Assembly (NCBI GenBank): GCA_036417435.1
Contig: CM070913.1
Span: 93,239,373-93,303,372, forward strand
From: Inia geoffrensis
Taxonomy: Eukaryota > Chordata > Mammalia > Artiodactyla > Iniidae
Reading direction: 5' to 3'
Length of the DNA stretch: 64,000 nt
In this document: in pieces, positions 1-9,700 of the stretch
How the letters are laid out: each line of letters opens with the position of its first letter
Numbering within the stretch: position 1 is the first letter of the stretch
Notes under the pieces: generated by a model
Told to the model about the DNA's origin: nothing
The model's database searches: none
The model's input: the letters and a program-made list of their open reading frames with translations, nothing else
Program-made: the position numbers and the translations under genes

Positions 1-340
1 AGCCCCTGGCAGCCACCGCTTTGCTTCCCGTGTCTCTGGATTTGCTGGCTCTGGACATTTCCTATAAATGGAATCGTGCACCTCGTGGCCTTGTCTTCCT
101 GTTTCTTCCCCCTTACATTGTGTTTTCCAGGCTCTTCCACGCTGCAACATGCATCGCAACTTCATAGCTTTTTAGGGCCGAATAATATTCCATTGTGTGG
201 ATGCACCACATTTGTGTGTCCATTCTTCACGGGTCAATGGATATTTGGGCAGTTTCCATTTGGGGGCCATTATGAATGATGCTGCAACGGACACTCATGC
301 ACAAGTTTGTCTGTGGACGTAGGTTTTCAGCTTTGGTTCT
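1..340 (-). repeat. L1 LINE 3'-end fragment (antisense)
   Basis: The + strand reads as the reverse complement of the end of L1 ORF2 and the adjoining 3' region. It has the usual run of phrases: an 'attccattgtgtggatgcaccaca'-like block, then a 'gatatttgggcagtttcc'-like block, then 'attatgaatgatgctgc'. It is diverged and open at the window edge, so it is an old, 5'-truncated insertion. Confidence 0.7.
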
Positions 341-706
341 TTTTAAATTGGGAGTAGCTACATCGCCTCCAAGTCGGGCAGCCAGAATTCACTGAGTTGG
401 GTCTGTACGTCCTTAGATCAGCTCCCAGAGCACAGCGACCGGACGACAAGCCTGGAAAGGGTGCGGGAACGTGCACTGCCGGCCTCTTTCCTGCCAACAC
501 CCCTTTCTGGTACCTGCACCCCAATTTTCCTCTGGAAAGCCGCCCCTCCCCGACTTGGCCCACGTGGGAAGGGTGGGGCTGACAGGCCCTCAGCCCAAGA
601 CCCAGGCCAGCCAATCAGAACTCACGTCTGCTTGGCCCAGTGATGGGCTCAGGGAAGAGCACAAGACCCAAGCGAGACGCTCCAGAACCTTCCCTGAAAC
701 GTTAGT
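341..706. other. Intergenic, no recognised feature
   Basis: GC-moderate sequence between two repeats. I see no exon, RNA gene or repeat that I can name. Confidence 0.5.
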
Positions 707-849
707 GGGGGGCCTCCTCGGGACTTCCCTGGCGGTCCAGTGGTCAAGGCTCCGAGCTGCCAGCACAGGGTGTACAGGTTTGATCCCTGTTTGGGGAGCT
801 AAGATCCTGCGTGCCCCATGGCATGGCCCAAAAAAAGGGGGGCCTCCTC
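707..849 (+). repeat. CHR-type tRNA-derived SINE with 13-bp target-site duplication
   Basis: The element body (720-836) starts with the cetartiodactyl SINE head 'gggacttccctggcggtcc', contains a tRNA-like B box ('ggtttgatccctg') and ends in a short A run. It is flanked by perfect 13-base direct repeats (ggggggcctcctc) at 707-719 and 837-849. This is the short SINE form of about 115 bp. Confidence 0.9.
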
Positions 850-1467
850 TTCTAGGCAGGGTGGGGGAGCACGCAAGGTCAGCCAAAGGGAGGGAGCAGA
901 GTCTGGGCCCAGAGCCCCTGGAACCAGCCATGCCGGAAACTAACTCTCTAATCTTCCCTCTTAAGCTGGGTTTCTCGGAGGCGCCTGAAATTGTTCCTCC
1001 TGCACAGGGACCAAGGGGGCCAAGGGGGCCAGAGACTCGTCCTGGGTGGAAGACAACAGGGTACGAGACAGCCTGAGCGCCGGAAAGCACGTCCCACAGA
1101 CAATCCCAGCAGCTAGAGCATCTTCTCTTCAAATACCAAGAGGTGAATACAAGTACTCTGAACCGGAACTGATTTCCCTTGTAACGCCCTCTCTGGAGGC
1201 CATGGCACGGGGACCCACCTCCCTCTCAGGCAGGTGCCCCAGAGAGGGAGGGGCTGGGGTGCTCCCTGGGGGGCATGGGCTGGGCAGAGGGTCCAGCTCC
1301 AGGACCAAGAGTTGCACTTGGCAGCTGAGTGGGGCGGGGCCCAGGGACACCAGCGACACCCCACCCCGGCCCCCATGGCCACTCGGCCAGCACAACCCCC
1401 TGCGCACGCGGTCCCCGCCCTGACGACCTCTCACCTCTGGCTACGACCCCCTCTCCCTCCATCTGGG
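850..1467. other. Intergenic, no recognised feature
   Basis: Moderately GC-rich unique-looking sequence with no exon-like conservation or splice pattern that I recognise. Confidence 0.45.
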
Positions 1468-1815
1468 CGTCTGCTATGGGCTGAACTGTGTTCCTCCAAA
1501 ATCTGGGTGTTGCGGTCCTCAAGATATGACTGTACTTGGAGATGGGGTCTTAAAGGTGATTCAGGTAAAATGAGTCCATAGGCTGAGCCCCGATCCAGCG
1601 TGACTGGTGTCCTTATAGGAGGAGGAGATCAGGGCACAGACATGCGCCGGGACGGCCACGGGAGGACACGGGAGGACACGGCCGTCTACACGCCCAGGAG
1701 AGAGGCCTCGGGGGGACCAGCCCTGCGACACCTCCATCTCGGACTTCCCGCCTCCAGGACACAGGACCATAAATGTCTGGGTGCTTGTTACAGCGGCCCT
1801 AGCAGACTCCACACG
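1468..1815 (+). repeat. MaLR (MLT1-like) LTR
   Basis: It starts near 'tgctatgggctgaactgtgt' and runs through the landmarks of a MaLR LTR: 'tgactgtacttggagatgggg', 'actggtgtccttatagga', 'gacggccgtctacac'-like text, 'tcggacttcc..gcctccagg' and finally 'acagcggccctagcagactc'. The order and length of about 345 bp match a full-length solo LTR of the ERVL-MaLR class. It contains a short local duplication (ggaggacacg twice, 1661-1680). Confidence 0.75.
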
Positions 1816-2224
1816 GCATCTAGGTACCAGCAAAAACATCCCAAATGTGGCAGTACTAAACACCTCTCAGCCTTCCTATCTCCCTCGGCTGTGGCTGTCC
1901 AGGCTCGGCCGGGCAGCGCGCCTCAAGGCCTCCCTGCAGCCCCCCCGACCATCCGAAGCTTTCTTCACCCACAAGCTGGCCCCTGAGCTGGGAAGACGCA
2001 AAGCGCCAGCTAGAGCAGCCGGGACTTGTGTGCATCCTCTCTCTCTCTCCCTCTCTCCGCCCCCACTGAGATGGCAAGTGTCTTGCACTGAGTGCCGGGG
2101 GGTCCAGGGAAGCCCGTGGCCTTTTCTAAGGCAGCTCAGAAGTGAGCCTTCAGGCCCATCTGTCGATGGAGGTGGACACGACTGCCAGGGGTGTAGCCCC
2201 CGCTGAGAAGCATAGCCAAGGGTT
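1816..2224. other. Intergenic, CT-rich tract only
   Basis: Contains a pyrimidine-rich stretch (about 2036-2062, 'ctctctctctccctctctcc') and otherwise nothing I can name. Confidence 0.45.
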
Positions 2225-2611
2225 CAAGGACAAGTTTTTTGTTGTTGTTGTTTTTGGCCATGTTGGGTCTTTGTTGCTGCGCGCAGGCTTTCTCTAGTTG
2301 TGGCAAGCAGGGGCTTCTCCTGTTGCGGAGCACAGGCTCTAGGCACGCAGGCTTCAGTAGTTGCAGCACGCGGGCTCAGTAGGTGCGGCACACAGGCGCT
2401 AGAGCGCACGGGCTTCAGTAATTGTGGCACATAGGCTCAGTAGTTGCAGCACACGGGCTCTAAAGCGCAGGCTCAGTAGTTGCGGCGCGCATGCCTAGTT
2501 GCTCCGTGGCATGTGGGATCTTCCCGGACCAGGGCTGGAACCCGTGTCCCCTGCATTGGCAGGCAGATTCTCAACCACTGTGACACCAGGGAAGTTCCAA
2601 GGACAAGTTTT
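2225..2611 (-). repeat. Long CHR-type SINE (antisense) with 14-bp target-site duplication
   Basis: The element lies on the minus strand at about 2239-2597. Its tRNA-like head is at the right ('accagggaagttcc') and its internal part is a chain of degenerate 'cagtagttgcagcacg..ggctc' units typical of the long form. Direct repeats caaggacaagtttt flank it at 2225-2238 and 2598-2611. Confidence 0.9.
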
Positions 2612-2774
2612 AAAACCACCTCCCCCTCTTGGCACTCCAGCCCCATGGCTGAACCTCCAACACACACAGACTGCCCCGGGGCCTCTGCACGGGCTGGCCC
2701 CCTGGCTGACTGCTCTTTCCTCAGGCCTTTGCGAAGCTGACATCTCATACTCCCGACCCTGCCCGTAAGATGCA

Positions 2775-3200
2775 CAGGAGCTTCCTGTGGCTGCAGTTAA
2801 CTGTGACCACAAACCTAGTGGTGCAAAGTGAGGCACATTTGTTCTCCCACATTTCTGGAGTCCGGAGGTCTAGAGACAGTTTTGCTGGGCTGAAAGCAAG
2901 GTGTGAGCAGGGCTGGCTCCTTCTGGGGCTCCCGGGGAGGCTCTGCTCCTTGCCTCATCCAGCTTCTAGAAGCACCTGCATCCCTCAGCTCCCAGCTGCA
3001 TCACTCCAGCCTCTGCTTTCATCACCACGTGGCCTCCTCCCCTGACTCTGAGCCTCCCCCGCCTCCCTCTTTCAAAGGCCCTTGTGAGGACACTGCGACC
3101 ACCCCCATCTCAAGATCTCTAACTTAATCACATCTGCAAGGCTCCCGTTACCACATAAGGGGACACATCCATGGATTCCAGGGACGGGGCCTGGAACCTC
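2775..3200 (-). repeat. MaLR LTR-like element (antisense)
   Basis: The + strand carries the reverse-complement landmarks of a MaLR LTR: a 'gtgaccacaaacctagtggtg' start, 'tctggagtccggaggtc', 'cagctgcatcactccagcctctg', 'tctaacttaatcacatctgcaa'. It is diverged and the ends are approximate. Confidence 0.6.
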
Positions 3201-3560
3201 TGGGAGCCACTGTTCCACTTTGCACCCGATTCATCTATGCCCACCACACCGGGTGTCAGCCCCACAAGGGCAGGGATTCAGGCCCATCGCTCTGCTGGGC
3301 TGAAGGCCTGGGGCCTGGTCTAAGGGCACCACATCCCCTTGGGGCCCCATCTTGGAGCAGGGACCTCCTTGAGCAAGTTGACCTTTCCCATCCAACACAC
3401 ACATGGACCCTCTGCTCTTCCCACCGACCTTGAGTTACACAAGCAAACCAGGACTAGTTGCCCCTGGTTAGAATGTAAAACTGTGCTGAGGTGCTGAAGG
3501 CCTTGGTCCCTTCACATCCTGGTATCTACCTGTTGGTCCTCATCTGGTCCCCTGAGCAGA
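3201..3560. other. Intergenic, no clear feature
   Basis: Includes a phrase like the L2 3' end ('ccacaagggcagggattcaggcc' region), too short to call with confidence. Confidence 0.35.
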
Positions 3561-4240
3561 CCAAGCTCAGAAGAGATGACACGTGTGTTTGTACATGGTA
3601 CACATGGTAAATGTAACTATGTAGTTGTTTCGTGGGGTTTTTCTGCTCTCTGCCTTTTTTCCCGTAATTTTTTTTTCACTCAACAATAGGTCTGAGTAGC
3701 GTCGTTGGCACGCCTGGATCTAGTTCACCCTTTCTCACCCAATGCAGTGTTCCATCTTTGGGGTACGTCCAGTGCGGTTATCCCAGGGCGGCCACCAGCT
3801 TACACAGCACCTGCGGGTCTTAGAAAAGGTGCCCATTTCTGCAGTGGGACATGACCCCCCTGGCAGCAAACACAGGCCGGCAAACGGGCGCAGGGGGACT
3901 CTGCCCGTCACCCTCGTCCTTGACCACAGCCAGCACCAGAGCACAGAGTTAGGCAGTTTCTGGGTTTTTTGTTTTTTGTTTTGGTTAACTATTACATCTT
4001 GCATCAGCCGTCTTGTACAAAGATGGGAGTGTTTTTCTAGGGCAGACACCAAGAATGCTGGGCCGTAGAAAATGTACGTTTCAAATTTTAATAGCTGCTC
4101 CCTGATGGCCTCCCTGTACCAGCTGGCACCCCCTCCAGGAGCACCAAAGTCCCCACTTCCCTCCTCGGTGAGTGATGATAGATGGCTTTCTCAACGTCGC
4201 CCATCTGATGGGTGAAAAGTGGCCTCTCGTCAGTGCTTGT
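3561..4240 (-). repeat. Old L1 (L1M/L1ME-like) fragment, antisense
   Basis: Diverged L1 3'-half phrases read in reverse complement: the 'cactcaacaatagg..' block, 'agggcagacaccaagaatgctggg', and 'ccatctgatgggtgaaaagtggcctctcg', which is the usual 'tgataggtgaaaaatggtatctc' block of old L1s. It is interrupted and much mutated. Confidence 0.55.
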
Positions 4241-5300
4241 ATTTGGGCCGCATTCAAATGCCAGAATTCAGTGGCAGGCTGGAGGAGAAAACAGCAGCCG
4301 TGGTGCCACACGGCCCCCCGCCATGAAGTGACATGTCCCCCGACATCAAGCATCCTTGGTTCCCGCACCGTTCACCAGGCACCATCTGGACCTACCTAGG
4401 GAGAACCATGTCTGTCTGTCTGCCGTTTCTTATGCTTGTGGCCCTGCCACTGCCACTGACTGCCATGGCTCTTCAGCGCCTTCAGGGCCTCCTACAGCTC
4501 CTCAGCCAGCGTCCCCTCTCAAGTGCAGGAAGAACTGCTACACCATGGGGTCGACTGCTGCAGTATCTCTTCCGAGCCCCTTGTGCCAGCCCTGGCTGCC
4601 ACCCACCCTCCTTCACTCTGACGTCAGCATCTCGAAGTTCCTTTAGAAAACACCTTCCTTCCCATCATCAGCGCAGCTGGTCCCGCTCATCCCCCAGCCA
4701 CATGCTTGGTTAGGGATGGGCACACGGCCCACAGCGTCCAATGAGAGATGGCCCCGGGACTGCGGCCTGAGAGTCGGTCGGCCGGGTTTGCTAATCTGGA
4801 AGAATGTCAGGGCGGCTGCCGGCTCTGTCTTTGCTGCCATTTGGAGAGATCTCGCCTGAGGATGAAGCCAACACAGAGATGGAGAGAGAAACCGTATTCT
4901 GATCATGTCCTGGTGCAACTTGATCCAGCCTTGCCTGACATGAGCCTTCTCGGAGATGGCCTCGTTTAATGAGCCCATAAATTTCCTTTCCCCGGCCAGA
5001 GCCAGTCTGAGCTAGGTTTTTAGCACTTGAGCAAAGTTGGTGGATGTGCCTGTGAATGGCCACCGTATGCAGGGTCTTCACTGCAAGTGATCTCAGCGGG
5101 TCGATATAACGGTCTTCGGAGCAGGTGCAGAATCTCCATGCTCCAGAACAGGCCACTGAGGCTTGGAGCAGGATGAGCAACACCCCAGCCCCGGGAGGAC
5201 AGTGGAGAGGAGGCTCTGCCCGAAAACCCAGCCCTCACCTGGGTGGAGGGGCCACCACTCCCCTCAGACTGGGGGAATGTGGGTCAAGCAGAAGCGCCTG
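4241..5300. other. Intergenic; possible old LTR-like remnant at about 4640-5030
   Basis: The segment around 4930-5030 ('tttaatgagcccataaatttcc..agccagtctgagctaggttttt') resembles the 3' part of an ancient LTR family that I cannot name. A perfect CRE-type palindrome TGACGTCA is at 4619-4626. No gene is seen. Confidence 0.35.
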
Positions 5301-5580
5301 GGCCTCAGTTTCCCTGTCCGTAGAATGGGACCTCAACCTTTTTTTTTTTTTTGCGGTACGTAGGCCTCTCACTGTTGTGGCCTCTCCCGTTGCGAAGCAC
5401 GGGCTCAGGACGCACAGGCTCACGGGCTCACGGGCTCCGCGGCACGTGGGATCTTCCCGGACCGGGGCACGAACCCGCGTCCCCTGCATCGGCAGGCGGA
5501 CTCTCAACCACTGCGCCACCAGGGAAGCCCAAAGAAATTGCTGGTTTAGGTTTTTTTGGGACCTCAATCTTGATAGCATC
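5301..5580 (-). repeat. CHR-type SINE (antisense) inserted in a MIR
   Basis: The SINE (T-run from about 5340, 'gcggtacgtaggcctctcac', head ending 'accagggaagccc' at 5530) lies on the minus strand. It interrupts a plus-strand MIR core ('cctcagtttccctgtccgtagaatggg' on the left). Near-perfect duplicates gggacctcaacctt (5327-5340) and gggacctcaatctt (5558-5571) flank the insertion. 27 bases (5531-5557) lie between the SINE head and the right duplicate. Confidence 0.85.
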
Positions 5581-5689
5581 AGCTGTGATGTGGGGGAGGG
5601 GAGGCGTGAAGGGGTGGGGGAGGGGAGCAGTTGTAGAAACAGAACTAAGGTGTAGGGGTATTTGCATCTGAATGCCCTGCCCGGGATCC

Positions 5690-5840
5690 TCTGGCTCTGT
5701 GACCTCCCACAAGTTATTTAATTTCTCTGGGCCTCAGTTTCCTCATTTGAAAAATGGGAATGATAGTTTCTATCACGAAAGATGTGAGAAGTGAAAGATT
5801 ACACATGGCAGGCTCTGCGCTTGTGCCGGGCACGCACTGA
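5690..5840 (+). repeat. MIR SINE
   Basis: Matches the MIR core and 3' part: 'ctctgtgacctcccacaagttatttaatttctctgggcctcagtttcctcatttgaaaaatggg', followed by the gat/aata-rich 3' section and 'caggctctgcgcttgtgccgggcacg'. Confidence 0.8.
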
Positions 5841-6510
5841 CCTCCCAACAGACGTCACCTATTAACATTCTCCTCCCCAAATCCACAGCGACCACAGACC
5901 CACGGCCCTCGCTGACTCCCAGCTGCGCCCAGACCCCACCAGAGTCAGGGCCGCCGCCCGCGCCCCTCTTAGTCTCTCACCCCAGCCCCTCCCGCAGTCC
6001 CTCCCGAGCTCCCACCCCCAGCCCCGCTGCAGCCCGGCTCCTCCCACGCCCCCAGCCCCTCCCTACTCCCACCCCTACCCCGACCCCTCCCACTCTCCCT
6101 CCTCAACCGCCACCCGACCCCACCTCCCTCCTACCACGGTGCAAAGGCTCCCCCAGGCGTCCGCCGGGCGCGCTGCGGACACCGCTCCGGGTCCCCAGCC
6201 CTGACCGTGAAACAGAGCTTGGCGCTCGGGGTCCACGTACGCTCGGTCGGGCGGGAGGCGGGGTCCGTTCCCCGGGGGCCGGCACAGAGCCCCGGACTGT
6301 GCCCCCGCCGGCATGCCTTCGCCGCCCGGGGGCCGTCTGGGGACACTCAGGAAGTGTCTTCCTTCGGGCCGCCGCAGCCAAGGTCCCCGTGTGGACTCGC
6401 CGGGCGGGGCGTGGGTGAGGTCTGAGCATCCTCCAGGGGGCGCGGGACTCTGGCGGGAGCGGAGCGCGGGCCCTTTAAGGCGGGGGGGGGAGGGAGCGCC
6501 GGCGGCTTCA

Positions 6511-6525
6511 TTAACATATATTAGC
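6511..6525 (+). promoter_or_regulatory. AT-rich TATA-like element upstream of MMP17
   Basis: 'ttaacatatattagc' is the only AT-rich stretch in this GC-rich block, about 125 bases upstream of the MMP17 ATG and next to a GC box at 6531. It could act as a TATA-like element or core homeobox/POU site. Its position is right for a transcription start at about 6540-6560, but no transcript evidence is available. Confidence 0.3.
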
Positions 6526-6644
6526 ATGCCCCGCCCCGCCGCTGGGAGGCGGCGCAGGGCTCGGTCGGGCAGGCAGCCTGGCGCGGGCTCGGGGCGCGCG
6601 GGCGCGGGGACTGCCGCCGCCGCGCCGTCCGCCCTGTGAGCACG

Positions 6645-6788
6645 ATGCGGCGCCGCGCCACCCGGGGGCCCGGCCCGCCGCCTCCCCGGGCCCGGGTCCC
6701 GCCGCTGCCGCTGCTTCTGCTCGCGCTGGCCGCCCGTGGGGGCTGCGCCGCACCCGCGCCCCGAGCCGAGGACCTCAGCCTGGGAGTG
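6645..6788 (+). CDS. MMP17: MMP17 exon 1: signal peptide and start of propeptide
   Basis: Encodes residues 1-48, beginning [10 protein letters not shown], with a leucine-rich hydrophobic core (about residues 19-30) and a probable cleavage near GGCAAPAP. It ends at ...LSLGV just before the donor gtgagt. An in-frame GTG lies nine bases upstream, but the ATG at 6645 matches the known MT4-MMP N-terminus. The exon is 85% or so G+C, as expected inside the CpG-rich promoter. Confidence 0.95.
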
Positions 6789-9700
6789 GTGAGTGCGCGA
6801 CCGGGATGCGGGGCTCCGGCGGGCCAGGAGACCCCATCGGGGCGCCTCGGTGCCTGCGGGAACTTGGACGCCCTGCACCCATTTCCTGCACAGAAAGGCT
6901 GAGGCTGGGTCACAGTCTGAGTGTCTTTCGCGCGCGCACCCGGGTCTGGAAAAGAGGCGGCGGGTTCCTCCCGGGCTCCGTGCGCTCAGAGCCCGCCGCA
7001 GTCGCCGGAGCCCGCGGAGGTTGGGGGCTCACCTGGCCCCAGCCCCGTTCCCGGCTCCTTGCAGCCCCTAAGGGGCCCCTGAGGCGGGTGGGACAGCAGT
7101 CGCAGCCGCCCAGAGCACGGCCGTCCCGAGTGCGTTCCCCGTGGGAGTGGCGGGGGGGAGGGGTGCGCGCCCACAACCGAGATAAAGACAGGGCTGCTGA
7201 GTGTGGGCGCCCCGGAAAGTCGGTGGTTTCGAGCTTGCCCCGTTGAGGATGTTGAAGACGTCGGGGAGCAAAAGGGAGCCGGCCTCCCAGCCCCCCGCTG
7301 GGCATGGATCTTGGCCCAAGTCCCTGTCTCCTTCCACCCCCAGGGTGGCCAGCCCTGCCTTGCCACCCTTGTCCCTGTCCTGAGCCTGCTGGAGTCCCCT
7401 TCCCATTCCCAGGCTCGGATGTAGCCGTCCCGCCTTCTCCTGCGCCCCTCCCTCGGTATCAGCTGTCCCACTGGCTTGGAAACCATACTGGGGGACTGCG
7501 CAGTGTCTTCTTCCCAGAACCCCTCCCCCATTCAGCCCGCCAGGCTTGGAGCCTCCTCTTCGGGACCTGGAAGATTTAGATCGGACTTTATGGGCCTCAC
7601 CACCCCCAAGCCCCGGGAGGCCAGGCGAGGGCGAGAGCAGGGCGGTGGATTAAGCAGATTCCTCCCGAGGCTTCCGCCCCTGCAGTTGCCCTCACTTGCA
7701 CAGATGAAGGGACAGGGCTGGGGACCCTGCTCCCTGCCTCCGCCCCCGGCCCACGGCAGTCTCCGAAAGGGGTGCTGATAAGGCTCATCTCCCAGGCCAG
7801 TGGCATTCTCGAGCTCCAGGTGGCTTTCAGGCCAGTGCAGGCGTTTGGGCGGCATCCGCAGCCCCGTGGTTGGCAGGACTCGGCCACCCACGCCCAGCTG
7901 CCGCAACCCCTGCAGCCGCCTGGGGGGGAACAGCCACAGTCCCTGCTGTCTGCATCCAGACGCCAGAGGGTCCCCAGCGCCACTTCCTCCCAGCCAAACT
8001 GCTCTGAAATCGAGGTGCCTTTGCCCACCTCCTCCGGGCCCTGGGGTGCCCTGGACCCCCTCCTGGGGCGCACGCTCCCAGGACATCAAGTCTCTAGGTC
8101 TGGGCTGGGTGGTAGTAGAACCAGGCTCCCACCTTCCAGCTGTGAGCGGCCCCACGGGAGGGTTCCTGGGGGTCGAGCCCGCACACTCAGGGCGTGGAGC
8201 TCCTGGCCCAGCCAAGTGCGTGTATCGCCCAGTGCTGTTCTTAAGTTTCTCGCCGCCCACCCAGAGGAAGCGGGTCAGGTACACACTCCGGCTCCCGGCT
8301 TGCACCGCCATGCCTCCGCCTCTCCCTGCTCCCCTGGGTTCCCCGGCAACGGGGCACTGGGCAGGGGACGTGGCTCCCCAGCCTGGAGCCCCAGAGACAA
8401 GACAGCAGGGCCCTGGTATCCGACCGGGCGCGTAAAGAGCAGAGGATGCTGCCCCTGCCCAGAGAGACCCCCTCCCCACTCAGGGAAGGCCAGGACCCCT
8501 GCAGCCTGAGTGAGAGAAACCGCCCTGCCTCCTGCCCCCGACTTGCGGGCCGAGGGCGGTCTCTGGTGGCCTTCGGGGGAATGACACCTCAGCGCATCAG
8601 ACCCGGAGGTGCAGGAAGGCTGGGAGACCAGCAGGGATTTGCAGGGAGGAGGGAGGACTCCTCTCCACCCCGTTCTGCACGCTGCCCCCAGGGGCCCACT
8701 GACTGGGTATTCAGGTCTAGGGCTGCCAGTGAGGAGAAGGGCCCCTTTGTAAGTGTGACCCAGCTTCTGCCAGACAGAGCCGTGCCCAGCGGGTCTCTTG
8801 TGCGCTGGCTGTCCCCGGGAGGGGGCTCCCCAGCCCAGCCCGCCCGAGCCTCAGAGGAGAACAAAGCACCGGATTGAGGCCTGGCGCGCCGGTCCAACGG
8901 TGGGCTTTCAGGCCTCGGCGAGCGGGACAAAAGAGCCCCATGCCCTCCTGGGGTTGTCGACTGAGCCGCAAGTCCTTCTGGGCCCGTTTTCATTATTTTA
9001 TTTCTGAGTAGGTAATACCCATGGCAAAATACTCAGGCCATACAGAAGGGTCTGCAGGGGCCGTTGTCTCCCTCATTTCCTGAGGATCCTTCCAGAGGTT
9101 GTCTGGGCACGTAAAAGGGCATGGGGACCGCGGTCCCTTATTTCTACGGATGACAGCCTGCTGCCCACTGCTGTGCGCCCTGCGGTTTTCACTTCCCAGC
9201 CTATCCTGGAGAACGGTCCATGTTGGAACGTCTATGTCCTCCTGGTTTGTTCTTTCCACCCATCGCATTTCACTGCACGGATGTCACATCCATTAGCCAG
9301 ACCCCCGCACAGACGTGCAGCCTGTTCCTAATAGTTCGCCATAGCCAGGAGCTGCCAGGATGCCCGCTTACTGCGACGTGAGTATGTGAGGGATCCAGCC
9401 CTGGGGGAGCCCAGGTGACAGGTATGCACGTAACGTATCGTATGTTGGCAGATTTGCCACCGTCCTCTAAAGTTTGTTCTCAGGTTTCTATCCCAGCAAC
9501 AAAGTCTGTGAGCTCTTGTGCCTTGTACCACGCGTGTTGGCAGGTCTTTTGATCTCTGACACCCAGACGGTGACAGTGGCTTGTGGCTGAGAGTATGTGA
9601 GGGTGGCCGGGAATAGCGGCCCAGGGGGCTGGGCAGGGGCTGGAGCTCCTGTGAGCACATATCCCCCTCCAGGGGGTAGGGAGGGGGGTGGCGGGGGTGA

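Larger units (their letters stand above)
5860..7250 (+). promoter_or_regulatory. MMP17 CpG-rich promoter region
   Basis: A block of very high G+C with frequent CG dinucleotides surrounds MMP17 exon 1. It contains Sp1-type GC boxes (for example 'ccgccccgcc' at 6531-6540), long G runs (6482-6490) and the start codon at 6645. CpG-island promoters of this sort are usual for MT-MMP genes. The boundaries were judged by eye; a CpG observed/expected calculation was not possible. Confidence 0.75.

Noticed and set aside
720..836. tRNA gene, from the B-box-like 'ggtttgatccctg' in this and other SINEs
   Set aside because: The A and B boxes are remnants in the head of tRNA-derived SINEs; no cloverleaf can be completed.
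6636..6644. GTG start upstream of the MMP17 ATG
   Set aside because: The ATG at 6645 matches the known MT4-MMP N-terminus; a GTG start is not expected in mammals.
6075..6878. Open frame of 267 codons on the minus strand over the MMP17 promoter
   Set aside because: CpG-rich shadow of exon 1 and its 5' UTR; arginine/proline/alanine-rich, no domain. An antisense transcript is possible but not supported by sequence.
7532..8479. Open frame of 315 codons on the minus strand inside MMP17 intron 1
   Set aside because: The DNA is GC-rich, where stops are rare. The translation is low-complexity (G, P, R, S, W) without a recognisable domain, and frames on the other strand are just as long.
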